From Streptomyces sp. A3M-1-3 (GTDB lineage: Bacteria; Actinomycetota; Actinomycetes; Streptomycetales; Streptomycetaceae), in contig NZ_JANAVP010000003.1 in NCBI RefSeq assembly GCF_024213665.1, forward strand, positions 285,879-349,878: DNA of 64,000 nucleotides, read 5' to 3'. Each line of letters starts with the position of its first letter. Position 1 is the first letter of the stretch. Positions 9,538-17,756 of this stretch are shown here, piece after piece. Made by a program: the position numbers and the translations under genes. The notes under the pieces are model-generated. The model did no database searches and was not told where the DNA came from. It worked only from the letters and a program-made list of their open reading frames with translations.

Positions 9538-10053
9538 ATGGACGATCTTGTAACGGACCGGCTGGTACTCCATCCGATGAACGCGGCCGAAGCGGAACAG
9601 GTGCTGACCGGAAAGCCGGCCGACGGCGACCGCTGGGCACCGGGCTACCCCGCCGAGGGCGACATGGCCGGAGCGCGACGCTTCCTGAACACCTGCGCCG
9701 GCTCCGGCGACCCCCAGCCGTTCGGCGCGTACGAGATCCGCCTGCGCGAGGACGGCCGGGCGATAGGCGGCCTGGGCTTCCACGGCGCCCCGGACCAGGA
9801 CGGCGGCGTGACGATCGGCTACGGCCTGATCCCGTCGGCCCGAGGCCAGGGCTACGCGACGGAGGCGCTGCGGGGCCTGCTCCGGTTCGCGCGCGAATGC
9901 GGCATCGCGTACGTGAAGGGCGACGCCGACCACGACAACATCGCGTCGCAACAGGTGATGACGGCGGCGGGCATGCGCCTGGTGGCGGACGACGGCCACC
10001 TGAAGCACTACCGGATCGCCCGGCCCGATCCGGAGAGGGCCCAGCCGCATTGA
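9538..10053 (+). CDS. GNAT-family N-acetyltransferase (RimJ/RimL-like)
   Basis: A 171-aa acetyltransferase. It starts with the RimJ-type strand VTDRLVLHPMN, has the central GAYEIRLREDGRAIGGLGF strand pair, the acetyl-CoA pyrophosphate loop in SARGQGYATEAL, and a late DNIASQQVMTAAGMRL segment typical of family members that act on amino groups of proteins or small molecules. ATG 9538 is chosen because the conserved protein begins there; an in-frame GTG at 9520 would add six residues. It runs toward the small ribbon-helix-helix gene. The acceptor is unknown. Confidence 0.85.
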   Translation: MDDLVTDRLVLHPMNAAEAEQVLTGKPADGDRWAPGYPAEGDMAGARRFLNTCAGSGDPQPFGAYEIRLREDGRAIGGLGFHGAPDQDGGVTIGYGLIPSARGQGYATEALRGLLRFARECGIAYVKGDADHDNIASQQVMTAAGMRLVADDGHLKHYRIARPDPERAQPH

Positions 10054-10091
10054 GCACCTCGGGTTCAAGGAACGGCGGCCATCCCGATGGG

Positions 10092-10310
10092 TCACAGGCT
10101 CACGGATGTCGGCCCGGTGATTGGCCCGCCGAAGTCGACGGTCTCCTGGTCGGTGACGAAGGGCTCGTCCCAGACGCGATGGGCAAGCGCGATGCGATGG
10201 ATGCCCTCACGGATTATCTCGGCCGGGGAGACACCGGTACGGGCGGCGGCCGCCTCGATCAGAGCGAGATCACTGTCGTCGGCATAGACCTTGATGCGCT
10301 GCAGAGCCAT
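10092..10310 (-). CDS. Ribbon-helix-helix (CopG/VapB-like) protein, orphan antitoxin-like
   Basis: A 72-aa protein whose first half fits a ribbon-helix-helix fold: a beta strand LQRIKVYADD, helix DLALIEAAAARTG, turn and second helix SPAEIIREGIHRIAL. The rest is a polar tail. Such proteins bind DNA as dimers and often serve as antitoxins that neutralise a partner with their tail. No toxin gene lies on either side: downstream is a convergent GNAT gene and upstream, 51 bases away on the same strand, the XRE regulator. It may follow the XRE gene in one transcript. Confidence 0.65.
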   Translation of the reverse strand: MALQRIKVYADDSDLALIEAAAARTGVSPAEIIREGIHRIALAHRVWDEPFVTDQETVDFGGPITGPTSVSL

Positions 10311-10361
10311 GCCTCCATGGTGCAGGCCCGGCCGGGTGACGGAGTGCCTGACCGCAGCCCT

Positions 10362-11684
10362 TCAGCCCAGGAGTCGACCGGCTTTCAGCCTCAGCTTGTC
10401 GGCTTGGGGCATGCCCTGGCAGCGGTTCAATCGCGTTCGCATGTCGTCGATGGCGGTACGGACCTTGACGGAGCGGATGCCGTCGGCGCAGGTGATGAAC
10501 TCGCTCCAGGTTGAGAGGGCGCCGTCCAGATCGCCCTGCCGATAGCGGACTCCTCCGAGATCGGCGAGAACGATGGCGCGAGTCCTTCGGCGGTCCAGGC
10601 CGTGGATCTCCAAAGCCAGGTGCAGGTGCTCCTCCGCGGCGTCCAGATCTCCGAGACGAGAAAGGATCATGCCGGATTCGTGAGCCCACCGGCCGGGTGA
10701 GTAGTGCGCCGCCCAGGAGGCATCGGAACCGGTCGACGGGCGTCCGATAGCCACCTCCGAGAAGGCCAGGTGGCGGGTGGCCGTGCGTCGGTCGTCGTCC
10801 TGGGCCGCCGCGTTCGCCAGCGTGGCTTCGTAGTAGGCCACAGCTCTGTGGTTCTCCAAGTGCTGTCCGTATCGGACGCATGCTTCGCCCAGTTGCACGG
10901 CCTCGGCCCGGTAGCCCAGGTCTATGGCTTGCACCGCCATGCCGCGTAGGGCCGTGGCGGACAGTTCTGGGTCTCCGGCTTCGGCTGCCAGCCGGTAGGC
11001 GTGCGCGTAATACTGCTGAGCCCGGCCCTGGTTCTCGGGGGTGTTGCCCTCGTCCTGCGCCATCCACCCAGCCAGATGCACGAGTTGACTGGTGGCTGCG
11101 AACAGTTGACGGCCGGTGGCTTCGGTGTACTTCCCGTTCAGCCACGGGCCAACGTCCTCGGTGAGGTAGCGAACTGCAAGGTGCCGGGCGTGGCCGCCAC
11201 CGAGTTCTGCCGCCGAATCACCAAGTGCCTTGACCATCTGCTCGACGGCTGCGACTTCGCCCGCGCCTACGCGCACAGCGCCGGCTGCCGCGGCCTTGGT
11301 CCGGCGGGTGATGCTCTCCAAGTCGGGCAGCGCGAGGGCACTCAGGGCGTAACCACTGGTGGCGACCAGGAAGCTCCGGCGGTACACGTCACTCCTCCCC
11401 AACTCAATGACTGATGTCACGGTATCGGTGGTGGTTACCTTCGGCTCATCGGATTCCGCCGCCTCAGCGTCCCCTAAGTGCAGGTCAAGAACCCGGGCGA
11501 TGTATGGGAGCCAGTAGGTGGGGCATCGTTTGCCGGCCATCCAGCGACGAGCCGACTGCCGGTCGACGCCATGCGGACCACGGCCCTCGGCGATTCCGAC
11601 CTCGCGCGCGAGCTTGGAAGGACCCCAACCGCGCGCCTGGCACTCCTGTCTGATCGCACCTGCGATCTCCTCACTGCTCGGCAC
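10362..11684 (-). CDS. XRE-family regulator with helical (TPR-like) C-terminal domain
   Basis: A 440-aa protein. Residues 1-70 form a lambda-repressor type helix-turn-helix (IRQECQARGWGPSKLAREVG, then RQSARRWMAGKRCPTYWLP). Around residue 105 there is an RRSFLVATSGYALSALALP segment that is weakly hydrophobic. From about 150 onward the sequence is alpha-helical, with TPR-like pairs such as ALRGMAVQAIDLGYRAEAVQLGEA and DLDAAEEHLHLALEIHG. Proteins of this build are numerous in Streptomyces and control neighbouring genes, often ones for small or secreted products. It is divergent from the 107-aa and epimerase genes. A second protein of the same build is at 59111. Confidence 0.8.
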   Translation of the reverse strand: MPSSEEIAGAIRQECQARGWGPSKLAREVGIAEGRGPHGVDRQSARRWMAGKRCPTYWLPYIARVLDLHLGDAEAAESDEPKVTTTDTVTSVIELGRSDVYRRSFLVATSGYALSALALPDLESITRRTKAAAAGAVRVGAGEVAAVEQMVKALGDSAAELGGGHARHLAVRYLTEDVGPWLNGKYTEATGRQLFAATSQLVHLAGWMAQDEGNTPENQGRAQQYYAHAYRLAAEAGDPELSATALRGMAVQAIDLGYRAEAVQLGEACVRYGQHLENHRAVAYYEATLANAAAQDDDRRTATRHLAFSEVAIGRPSTGSDASWAAHYSPGRWAHESGMILSRLGDLDAAEEHLHLALEIHGLDRRRTRAIVLADLGGVRYRQGDLDGALSTWSEFITCADGIRSVKVRTAIDDMRTRLNRCQGMPQADKLRLKAGRLLG

Positions 11685-11863
11685 CGGGCCTCCTCACCGC
11701 TGGCCTACACGGGACTACAACTGGCCCACATCCTGGCCCCTCCTCACCTGACGTACCCGGCCGTTGACTGAACATCACCCGCTCGGTTCTCGCACGGCGG
11801 GTCTGCGACCCGATACGTGCGATGCCGGCCGCCCAGGATGACTCAGAGAGACGGTGAACCCCG

Positions 11864-12187
11864 ATGCCACGCGCACCTCGCAACAGCACAACCAACCAAG
11901 CACCGGAGCTCGGCGCGACGCCTCGAAGCACGCCCGCCGCGGCGCCGCCCGAATCCGCGGACACGGACGAGTCCACGATGCTCAGGCACATCACCCCGCT
12001 CAAGCGGGACATGCAGTACGACCACGAGGCCGCGCAGGCCGTTCTCCCCGTCCGGGCTCACTTCAGCGACGGTCGCGTCGTGGACACCACCGTCGTCTTC
12101 GACCCGGACCAGATGCAGGTCTTCTCCATCCAGCTGGAACGAGCCATCGCAGCCCGCCAGCACGCCTTCTCGAAGACCCCGTGGTGA
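11864..12187 (+). CDS. Unrecognised 107-aa protein
   Basis: I do not recognise the family. The first 40 residues are polar and rich in Pro, Thr and Ala, looking disordered. The rest looks like a small folded domain: MLRHITPLKRDMQYDHEAAQ, a strand pair VRAHFSDGRVVDTTVVFDPDQ, and a helix FSIQLERAIAARQHAFSK. No signal peptide, membrane segment or Cys is present. ATG 11864 has GAGAGACGG upstream as a plausible ribosome site. It is the first gene of the block divergent from the XRE regulator, 43 bases before the epimerase, so the two are probably co-transcribed. Its context suggests an accessory part of the glycan pathway, but that is a guess. Confidence 0.6.
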   Translation: MPRAPRNSTTNQAPELGATPRSTPAAAPPESADTDESTMLRHITPLKRDMQYDHEAAQAVLPVRAHFSDGRVVDTTVVFDPDQMQVFSIQLERAIAARQHAFSKTPW

Positions 12188-12230
12188 TGCGCGCGCGGCG
12201 AGTGTCAACGAAAACGACAACGGAGGCATC

Positions 12231-13358
12231 GTGTACGTCAGTTACGACATGAGCAGTGAACTCGCAGATAGGACCGTGCTGGTCACCGGCGGGGCAGGTC
12301 TCATCGGAAGCCGTATCACTGCGCAGCTCAAAGCGCTCGGGGCCCGGCCCATTGCAGTGTGCAGGCTGGACGCCTATCCGCCGCATGTCTACCGGGACTT
12401 GTTCGGCATCAACATCGACGACCCCGACACGGTCTGCGGGGACGTCCAGGACGCGGAGCTGATGCGTCGGCTGATCGGGCAGTGCGATTACGTCGTCCAT
12501 GCCGCGGCACTGGCCGACGTCGCCGCCTGCACGCGCAAACCGATGAGCGCGATCGGTACGAACATCACCGGCACGCAGGTGCTGCTGGACGCCGTAACGG
12601 CGTCCGACCGCATCCGCCGGATCTGCTTCGTCTCGTCCGCCAGCGTCTACGGCAACGGCAACCCCGACGACTGGGCGTCCCCCACCGTCGAGGCGCGTAC
12701 GGTCCGTAGGCTGCTGGAGGCCATCTACCAGGGCCGTACGCCGCCGCAGTTCCACGAATATGCCCCGATGCGCCCCATGTCGGTCTACGGCAACACCAAG
12801 GCATGGGGCGAGACGCAGACCGCACTTGTTATGGGGGCCGTGGGAACCTCGTACACGGTCGTGCGTTACTTCTCCGTCTACGGAGAGCCGCAGACGATCA
12901 AGCCGAACAGCCACTCGTGGGTCGTGGCCTGGTTCGCCGCACGCGCGGCCCTCGGCCTTCCACTGCACCTGAACGGTGGCGGGCATCAGGTACGGGATCT
13001 CGTGCACGTCGACGACATTGCGGCCGCCACGGTGCGTTCGCTGATTGCCCCACGAGCACACAACGAAACCCTCAACGTTGGTACCGGCACCCCCACCAGC
13101 GTTCGCCGGGTCGCGGAGCTGGTGCGGGCTCAGTTCCCCGGCACGGTGTTCCTGGAAACGCCGATGCCACCCGGCGACCCGCTCGGCGGATACGCATCCA
13201 CCCGGCACATGGAGCACGTCCTCGGCTGGCAGCCCGGCATCACCGTCGCGGAAGGGGTTGCCCGTTACGTCAGGTGGCTGAAGGAGACCCCGGCTGCCAT
13301 CCCCGACTGGCTGCGGGACGGCGCCCGCCTCGCTCAGGAGGCCGACACCCCTAAATGA
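12231..13358 (+). CDS. NAD-dependent sugar-nucleotide epimerase/dehydratase
   Basis: A 375-aa extended-SDR enzyme. The Rossmann loop reads VTGGAGLIGSRI. The substrate side has SSASVYGNGN, and the catalytic Tyr-Lys pair is in SVYGNTKAWGE. A late VVRYFSVYGEPQT and the GGGHQVRDLVHVDDIAAA segment are typical of UDP- or dTDP-sugar epimerases and 4,6-dehydratases. It would remodel a nucleotide sugar in the cytoplasm, perhaps for the glycosyltransferase encoded next. Start GTG 12231 follows GGAGG; a Met at 12249 lacks a ribosome site. Its last 8 bases overlap the end of the convergent glycosyltransferase gene. Which sugar it acts on is not visible. Confidence 0.85.
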   Translation: MYVSYDMSSELADRTVLVTGGAGLIGSRITAQLKALGARPIAVCRLDAYPPHVYRDLFGINIDDPDTVCGDVQDAELMRRLIGQCDYVVHAAALADVAACTRKPMSAIGTNITGTQVLLDAVTASDRIRRICFVSSASVYGNGNPDDWASPTVEARTVRRLLEAIYQGRTPPQFHEYAPMRPMSVYGNTKAWGETQTALVMGAVGTSYTVVRYFSVYGEPQTIKPNSHSWVVAWFAARAALGLPLHLNGGGHQVRDLVHVDDIAAATVRSLIAPRAHNETLNVGTGTPTSVRRVAELVRAQFPGTVFLETPMPPGDPLGGYASTRHMEHVLGWQPGITVAEGVARYVRWLKETPAAIPDWLRDGARLAQEADTPK

Positions 13359-14226
13359 CCGGTGGGCGGCCCAGGCAAGTCATGCGCCAGACGGTGCGCC
13401 AGCGCATGGGCCGCCGGGGACCACACGGCGTTCTCACGCCCTCGGCGAAGCCGCCGAACCAGGCCCGCAGCCCGCTGAGCGAGCGCGTGCGGACCAGCGT
13501 CAGCGTGATCCATACCCCCAGATACACGGGCACCAGGGTGGCCGGGAGATGCCTGCGGGCCATCCACACTCGGTTGCGGGCGGTCATGCGGAAGTACACC
13601 GCATGCCGGGCCGGCGAGGTGCGGGGGTGCTGGAGCACCAGCTCCGGTTCGTAGCGGATCTTCCAGCCCGCGTCCATGGCCCGCCAGGCGAGATCGGTCT
13701 CCTCATGCGTGAAGAAGAACTCATCGGGCCATCCGCCGATCTCGTCCAGCATCCGCATGGACAGACCGTGGCCACCGCCAAGGAAGGTGGTCACCTCTCC
13801 GCCGCGCATCGCGTCGCCGGCCCCCAGCCGGGGCACGTGCCGCCGCTGGGTGAAGCCCGTCTCGTCCGCGATGCGGAAGCTGACGATGCCGAGCCGGGGA
13901 TCGTCGGCGTACAGGTCGGCCAACCGTGTGAAGACGTCCGCTTCGACCAGGAGACCGTCGTCATCCAGGTCCACTAGAACATCCAGGTCCCCGGCTTCGC
14001 GGAGCTTGTCCATAGCAACATTCCGGCCGCCGGAGACGCCGAGATTCTCGTCCAGCTCTACCCCGATCACACCGGCCGGCAGATCCGGCAGGGGTGAACC
14101 GTTGCCGACCACGACCACGCGCGCCGCAGGTTCCTGCTGCTTGGCCACCGAGTCGAGGAGGGCCTGCAGTTCGGCGGGCCGGTTGCCCATGGTCAGCACG
14201 GCCACACCCACACGCGGTCGGGACAC
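13351..14226 (-). CDS. Family 2 glycosyltransferase
   Basis: A 291-aa GT-A fold enzyme. Visible are the N-terminal strand VGVAVLTMGNRPAELQALLDS, the nucleotide-binding VVVVGNGSPLP, the metal-binding DVLVDLDDDGLL, the acceptor region FLGGGHGLSMR and the catalytic-base region FTHEETDLAWRAMDAG. These are the standard GT2 elements, here resembling rhamnosyl- or galactofuranosyltransferases. A short hydrophobic stretch, LVPVYLGVWITLTLV, near residue 240 could touch the membrane. It would transfer a sugar from a nucleotide donor to a glycan, lipid or small molecule. It is convergent with the epimerase, overlapping by 8 bases, and divergent from the hexapeptide transferase gene. Confidence 0.88.
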   Translation of the reverse strand: MSRPRVGVAVLTMGNRPAELQALLDSVAKQQEPAARVVVVGNGSPLPDLPAGVIGVELDENLGVSGGRNVAMDKLREAGDLDVLVDLDDDGLLVEADVFTRLADLYADDPRLGIVSFRIADETGFTQRRHVPRLGAGDAMRGGEVTTFLGGGHGLSMRMLDEIGGWPDEFFFTHEETDLAWRAMDAGWKIRYEPELVLQHPRTSPARHAVYFRMTARNRVWMARRHLPATLVPVYLGVWITLTLVRTRSLSGLRAWFGGFAEGVRTPCGPRRPMRWRTVWRMTCLGRPPVI

Positions 14227-14316
14227 GTCCAGATCACTCCAGCTCTCGGTGGCGGCAGAAGGGCGATGTTAGCGGTCCCCAAGCCAGTCACCGGCCTCCG
14301 AAAGGAAGCCTTGGCC

Positions 14317-15015
14317 ATGCCCTCCCTTCATATCGGTGTCTTCATCAGCAGTGCCACGCAGGAGCCGCTCAAGGACACCCCGTACGGGGATTTGGAGAAC
14401 TACGAGCTGGCCGATTTTCTGACCGCATGGTCCGACCTCCACCGTGAGGCACTGGCCACCGTGACCCAACGCATCCACCCGACGGCGTTCGTCCACCCCT
14501 CGGCGATTATCGGCGACGACGTGATCATCGGCCCCAACGTCCGGGTCCACGAATTCTCCACCGTCCGCAAGGGCAGCGTCTTGTGTGCCGGGGCGAGTGT
14601 CGGTTTCAACTGCGAAGTGACCAAGTCATTCGTCGGCGAGAACACGGTCCTCGGCCACCGAATCGGCATCAACCACACTCTGGTCGGAACCGACGCCCAC
14701 CTCTCGGCCGGCGTCAGCGTGGCAGCCATCAGCATGTGGAGCGACGACCTGCGCCGGCCCGACCGGGAAATCATCATGCGCGCGCCGGGAGGCATCTACC
14801 GCTGCGGCACAGCTCAGTTTGGTGCAGTCATCGGCGACCGGGTACAGACCGGCAGCAGCATCGGCCTGGGACCGGGCGTCGCTATCGGACGAGACTCGCG
14901 CATCTCCAGCGGCGTCACGCTCGCGGGCCGAGCCATCCCGGACCACAGCGTCCTCAGTGCCCCGCACACGGCCGACACGCACGTCCGCATCCGACCTCAA
15001 CGAGGTCGTCCCTGA
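14317..15015 (+). CDS. Left-handed beta-helix (hexapeptide repeat) acyltransferase
   Basis: A 232-aa protein. From about residue 60 it shows repeated hexapeptide steps: HPTAFVHPSAIIGDDVIIGP, then VRKGSVLCAGASVGFN and VIGDRVQTGSSIGLG, then VAIGRDSRISSGVTL. This is the trimeric beta-helix of sugar O- or N-acyltransferases. The first 50 residues (LHIGVFISSATQEPLKD and following) are unusual for the family and may form a separate cap. ATG 14317 follows AAGGAAG at eight bases; an ATG at 14266 is possible but lacks such a site. With the epimerase and glycosyltransferase it makes a likely sugar-modification set. Confidence 0.8.
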   Translation: MPSLHIGVFISSATQEPLKDTPYGDLENYELADFLTAWSDLHREALATVTQRIHPTAFVHPSAIIGDDVIIGPNVRVHEFSTVRKGSVLCAGASVGFNCEVTKSFVGENTVLGHRIGINHTLVGTDAHLSAGVSVAAISMWSDDLRRPDREIIMRAPGGIYRCGTAQFGAVIGDRVQTGSSIGLGPGVAIGRDSRISSGVTLAGRAIPDHSVLSAPHTADTHVRIRPQRGRP

Positions 15016-15062
15016 CGGCGGCGAATTCCGCGCACTGGACGGCGCCGGGGGGGTGAGACGAC

Positions 15063-15095
15063 TCCGGGCCGGCAGCACAGCGCCGTCGGCCCGGA
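15063..15095. terminator. Inverted repeat between convergent transferase and glnA2-type genes
   Basis: A perfect 9-bp stem, TCCGGGCCG paired with CGGCCCGGA, encloses a 15-base loop. It lies between two converging genes (ends 15015 and 15132). No T-run follows, as is common in Streptomyces. Confidence 0.5.
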
Positions 15096-15131
15096 CCGTT
15101 GTTCTGCTGGGGCACTGCCCCTGACCTGCGG

Positions 15132-16493
15132 TTACAGCACCGGGAGGTTCTTGCGGAGTTCGAACGCCGTGACCTCGGAGCGGTACTCCTCCCACTCCTG
15201 CTTCTTGTTGCGCAGGAAGAAGTCGAAGACGTGCTCGCCCAGCGTCTCGGCGACCAGTTCGCTTCGCTCCATCAGCGAGATCGCCTCGCCCAGGTTCTGC
15301 GGGAGCGGTTCGATGCCCATCGCTCGGCGTTCCGCGTCCGACAGGGCCCAGACGTCGTCGTCCGCTCCCGCCGGGAGTTCGTAGCCCTCCTCGATGCCCT
15401 TGAGGCCGGCCGCCAGCAGGACCGCGTACGTCAGGTACGGGTTCGCGCCGGAGTCGATCGAGCGGACCTCTACTCGCGAGGAGCCGGTCTTGCCGGGCTT
15501 GTACATCGGGACCCGGATCAGGGCGGAGCGGTTGTTGTGGCCCCAGCAGATGTACGAGGGGGCCTCGCCGCCGGAGCCGGCCGTGCGGGCCGAGCCGCCC
15601 CAGATGCGCTTGTAGGAGTTGACCCACTGGTTGGTGACCGCCGAGATCTCGGCGGCGTGCTTGAGCAGGCCCGCGATGAAGGAGCGGCCGACCTTGGAGA
15701 GCTGGTACTCCGCGCCCGATTCGTAGAACGCGTTGCGGTCGCCCTCGAAGAGGGAGAGGTGGGTGTGCATGCCGGAGCCCGGGTACTCCGAGAACGGCTT
15801 CGGCATGAACGTGGCCTGCACACCCTGCTCCAGCGCGACCTGCTTCATGACCAGGCGGAAGGTCATGACGTTGTCGGCGGTGGAGAGCGCGTCGGCGTAG
15901 CGGAGGTCGATCTCCTGCTGGCCGGGGGCACCCTCGTGGTGGCTGAACTCGACCGAGATGCCCATGGATTCGAGCATGGTGATCGCCTGCCGGCGGAAGT
16001 CCATGCCCACGTTCTGCGGGGTGTGGTCGAAGTAGCCGGAGTTGTCGGCCGGGGTGGGCACCGAGCCGTCGAGCGGCTTGTTCCTCAGCAGGAAGAACTC
16101 GATCTCCGGGTGGGTGTAGAAGGTGAAGCCCAGGTCGGAGGTCTTGGCGAGGATGCGCTTCAGTACGTACCGGGGGTCCGCGAAGGACGGTGAGCCGTCC
16201 GGCATCAGGATGTCGCAGAACATCCGGGCCGTGCCGGGGGCCTCGGCGCGCCAGGGCAGGATCTGGAACGTGCTCGGGTCCGGCTTGGCGATCATGTCCG
16301 ATTCGTACACCCGCGCGAAGCCCTCGATCGCGGAGCCGTCGAAGCCGATGCCCTCGTCGAACGCCTGCTCCAGCTCCGCCGGAGCCACCGCGACCGACTT
16401 GAGGAAGCCGAGCACGTCGGTGAACCACAGGCGCACGAAGCGGATGTCGCGCTCCTCGAGCGTACGGAGCACGAATTCCTGCTGCTTGTCCAT
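15132..16493 (-). CDS. glnA2: Glutamine synthetase-like ligase, GlnA2 (gamma-glutamylpolyamine synthetase) type
   Basis: A 453-aa type I glutamine synthetase fold protein. Recognisable are IGFDGSAIEGFARVYESDM, HPEIEFFLL, the GSGMHTHLSLF substrate loop and WGHNNRSALIRVP with its ATP-site residues. In true GlnA1 enzymes the adenylylated tyrosine lies in NLYDLPPEE; a gap-free alignment puts Trp382 (DDVWALSDAE) there, so GlnE cannot modify this enzyme at that site. In Mycobacterium tuberculosis and Streptomyces coelicolor the synthetase near glnE is GlnA2, and the Streptomyces enzyme ligates glutamate to polyamines, starting their breakdown. I assign the type by context and by the lost tyrosine. 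The start ATG 16493 has AAGGATG nearby, and a GlnR-like box lies 80 bases upstream. Confidence 0.85.
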   Translation of the reverse strand: MDKQQEFVLRTLEERDIRFVRLWFTDVLGFLKSVAVAPAELEQAFDEGIGFDGSAIEGFARVYESDMIAKPDPSTFQILPWRAEAPGTARMFCDILMPDGSPSFADPRYVLKRILAKTSDLGFTFYTHPEIEFFLLRNKPLDGSVPTPADNSGYFDHTPQNVGMDFRRQAITMLESMGISVEFSHHEGAPGQQEIDLRYADALSTADNVMTFRLVMKQVALEQGVQATFMPKPFSEYPGSGMHTHLSLFEGDRNAFYESGAEYQLSKVGRSFIAGLLKHAAEISAVTNQWVNSYKRIWGGSARTAGSGGEAPSYICWGHNNRSALIRVPMYKPGKTGSSRVEVRSIDSGANPYLTYAVLLAAGLKGIEEGYELPAGADDDVWALSDAERRAMGIEPLPQNLGEAISLMERSELVAETLGEHVFDFFLRNKKQEWEEYRSEVTAFELRKNLPVL

Positions 16494-16571
16494 AGCTACA
16501 TCCTTGCAGTTCAGACGGCCTGTGCACCACCGCCCGGGCAGAGGGGAGAAACCCCAGTATCCCGACCCGTC

Positions 16572-16587
16572 GTTTCGGCCACATTAC
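16572..16587 (-). promoter_or_regulatory. GlnR-like box upstream of glnA2
   Basis: Read on the minus strand the site is GTAAT, six bases, GAAAC, close to the GlnR a-site/b-site pattern (gTnAc-N6-GaAAc). A GATACT -10-like hexamer follows at 16561-16556, which puts the box over the -35 region, as expected for an activator. Only one a/b pair is clear. Confidence 0.45.
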
Positions 16588-16636
16588 GCAACCCATATGA
16601 CATGCGGCACGCCCCCGCCCACTACCATCTGGCCCC

Positions 16637-17023
16637 ATGGGGGGATCCCGGCACACGCGGCGCGGGCGCATCAGGCGTCCTGCGGCGATGGTGTGCGCCC
16701 TGGCGACGCTGCTCGCCGGGCTTCTCCTCTGTCTGAGCGCCGGTGAGCCTCATGGCGGCGGGACGGACGACCCCGGCGCGCGGCGCGTCTCGGCCACCAT
16801 GTCCGCCGGCCACGCCGAGTACACGTGCCCGTTCGACCGCTCGGACTGCGGCACCTTCTCACATCTGACCCCGGCGGTCCTGACGGCCCCGCCGCCCGAT
16901 GCCCCGGCCGCCGTGGCCGACGTACCGCACGGCGGGCTCCTCCGGGTCCCCGCCGACGTACGCGCCGCGGGGGCGCAGCCCCGGGCCCCCGACCTCCATG
17001 TCCTTCAAGTGCTGCGGACGTGA
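16637..17023 (+). CDS. Small secreted or membrane-anchored protein, unrecognised
   Basis: A 128-aa protein with a basic start (RHTRRGRIRRP) and one hydrophobic helix, AMVCALATLLAGLLLCLSAG, at about residues 18-37, so it is exported or anchored. The outer part has a two-Cys motif, YTCPFDRSDCGTF, followed by a Pro-rich stretch. I cannot name the family. It precedes genes for DUF3105 and DUF305 proteins and may belong with them. A TACCAT hexamer ends 8 bases before ATG 16637 and no ribosome site is seen, so the message may be leaderless. It is divergent from glnA2. Confidence 0.65.
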   Translation: MGGSRHTRRGRIRRPAAMVCALATLLAGLLLCLSAGEPHGGGTDDPGARRVSATMSAGHAEYTCPFDRSDCGTFSHLTPAVLTAPPPDAPAAVADVPHGGLLRVPADVRAAGAQPRAPDLHVLQVLRT

Positions 17024-17099
17024 GCCGGGACTCGCACCACGGTTCTCGCATCACGGCTCCCGTACCCCTATCCCTCCCCGCAGAAGGACATCGCCCCCC

Positions 17100-17756
17100 A
17101 TGGCTTCCACCAAGAACCAGAAGCAGAACAGCTCGCGCAAGGCCCGAATAGAGGAGATGCGCCGCGCCGAGAAAGCGCGTGACCGCCGCGACCGCATCGT
17201 CGCCATCACCGTCAGCGCGGCCGTCGTCGCCGGTCTCGTCGGCCTCGGCGCGTACGTGCTGAACAAGGAGTCCGAGAAGAAGGAGAAGGCGGAGGCGGCC
17301 GTCAAGGCGCCGGTGACCGGCGAGCAGAGCTGGGACGCCAAGAAGCTCGGCCGCAACCACGTCACCAAGGCCGTGACGTACCCGATGAAGCCCCCGGTCG
17401 GCGGTGACCACCACCAGATCTGGATGAACTGCGAGGGTGACGTCTACAAGAAGCCGATCCCGGAGGTGAACGCAGTGCACTCGCTGGAGCACGGCGCCGT
17501 CTGGGTGACGTACAACGACAAGGCCCCGGCCGCGGACGTGAAGAAGCTCGCCGACAAGGTCGGCAAGACGCCGTACTCGCTGATGAGCCCGGTCAAGGAC
17601 CAGTCCGGCGCGATCATGCTGAGCGCCTGGGGCAAGCAGGTCACGGTGGACGGCGCCGCCGATCCGCGGGTGGATCAGTTCTTCACCAAGTACGTGCAGG
17701 GCCCGCAGACCCCTGAGCCGGGTGCCGCGTGCACCGGCGGAATGGGCGAGCAGTGA
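17100..17756 (+). CDS. DUF3105 domain membrane protein
   Basis: A 218-aa protein with a charged N-terminus of about 30 residues (RKARIEEMRRAEKARDRRDR), one transmembrane helix (IVAITVSAAVVAGLVGLGAYVL) and an extracytoplasmic DUF3105 domain. Conserved points are PPVGGDHHQIWMNC, HSLEHGAVWVTYN and the DPRVDQFFTKYVQGPQTPEPG tail. The two His-rich motifs suggest metal binding, and the family often travels with DUF305 proteins and copper genes; the function is not established. ATG 17100 is preceded by AGAAGGACATCGCCCCCC. The stop overlaps the next gene's GTG in a GTGA, so translation is probably coupled. Confidence 0.85.
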   Translation: MASTKNQKQNSSRKARIEEMRRAEKARDRRDRIVAITVSAAVVAGLVGLGAYVLNKESEKKEKAEAAVKAPVTGEQSWDAKKLGRNHVTKAVTYPMKPPVGGDHHQIWMNCEGDVYKKPIPEVNAVHSLEHGAVWVTYNDKAPAADVKKLADKVGKTPYSLMSPVKDQSGAIMLSAWGKQVTVDGAADPRVDQFFTKYVQGPQTPEPGAACTGGMGEQ

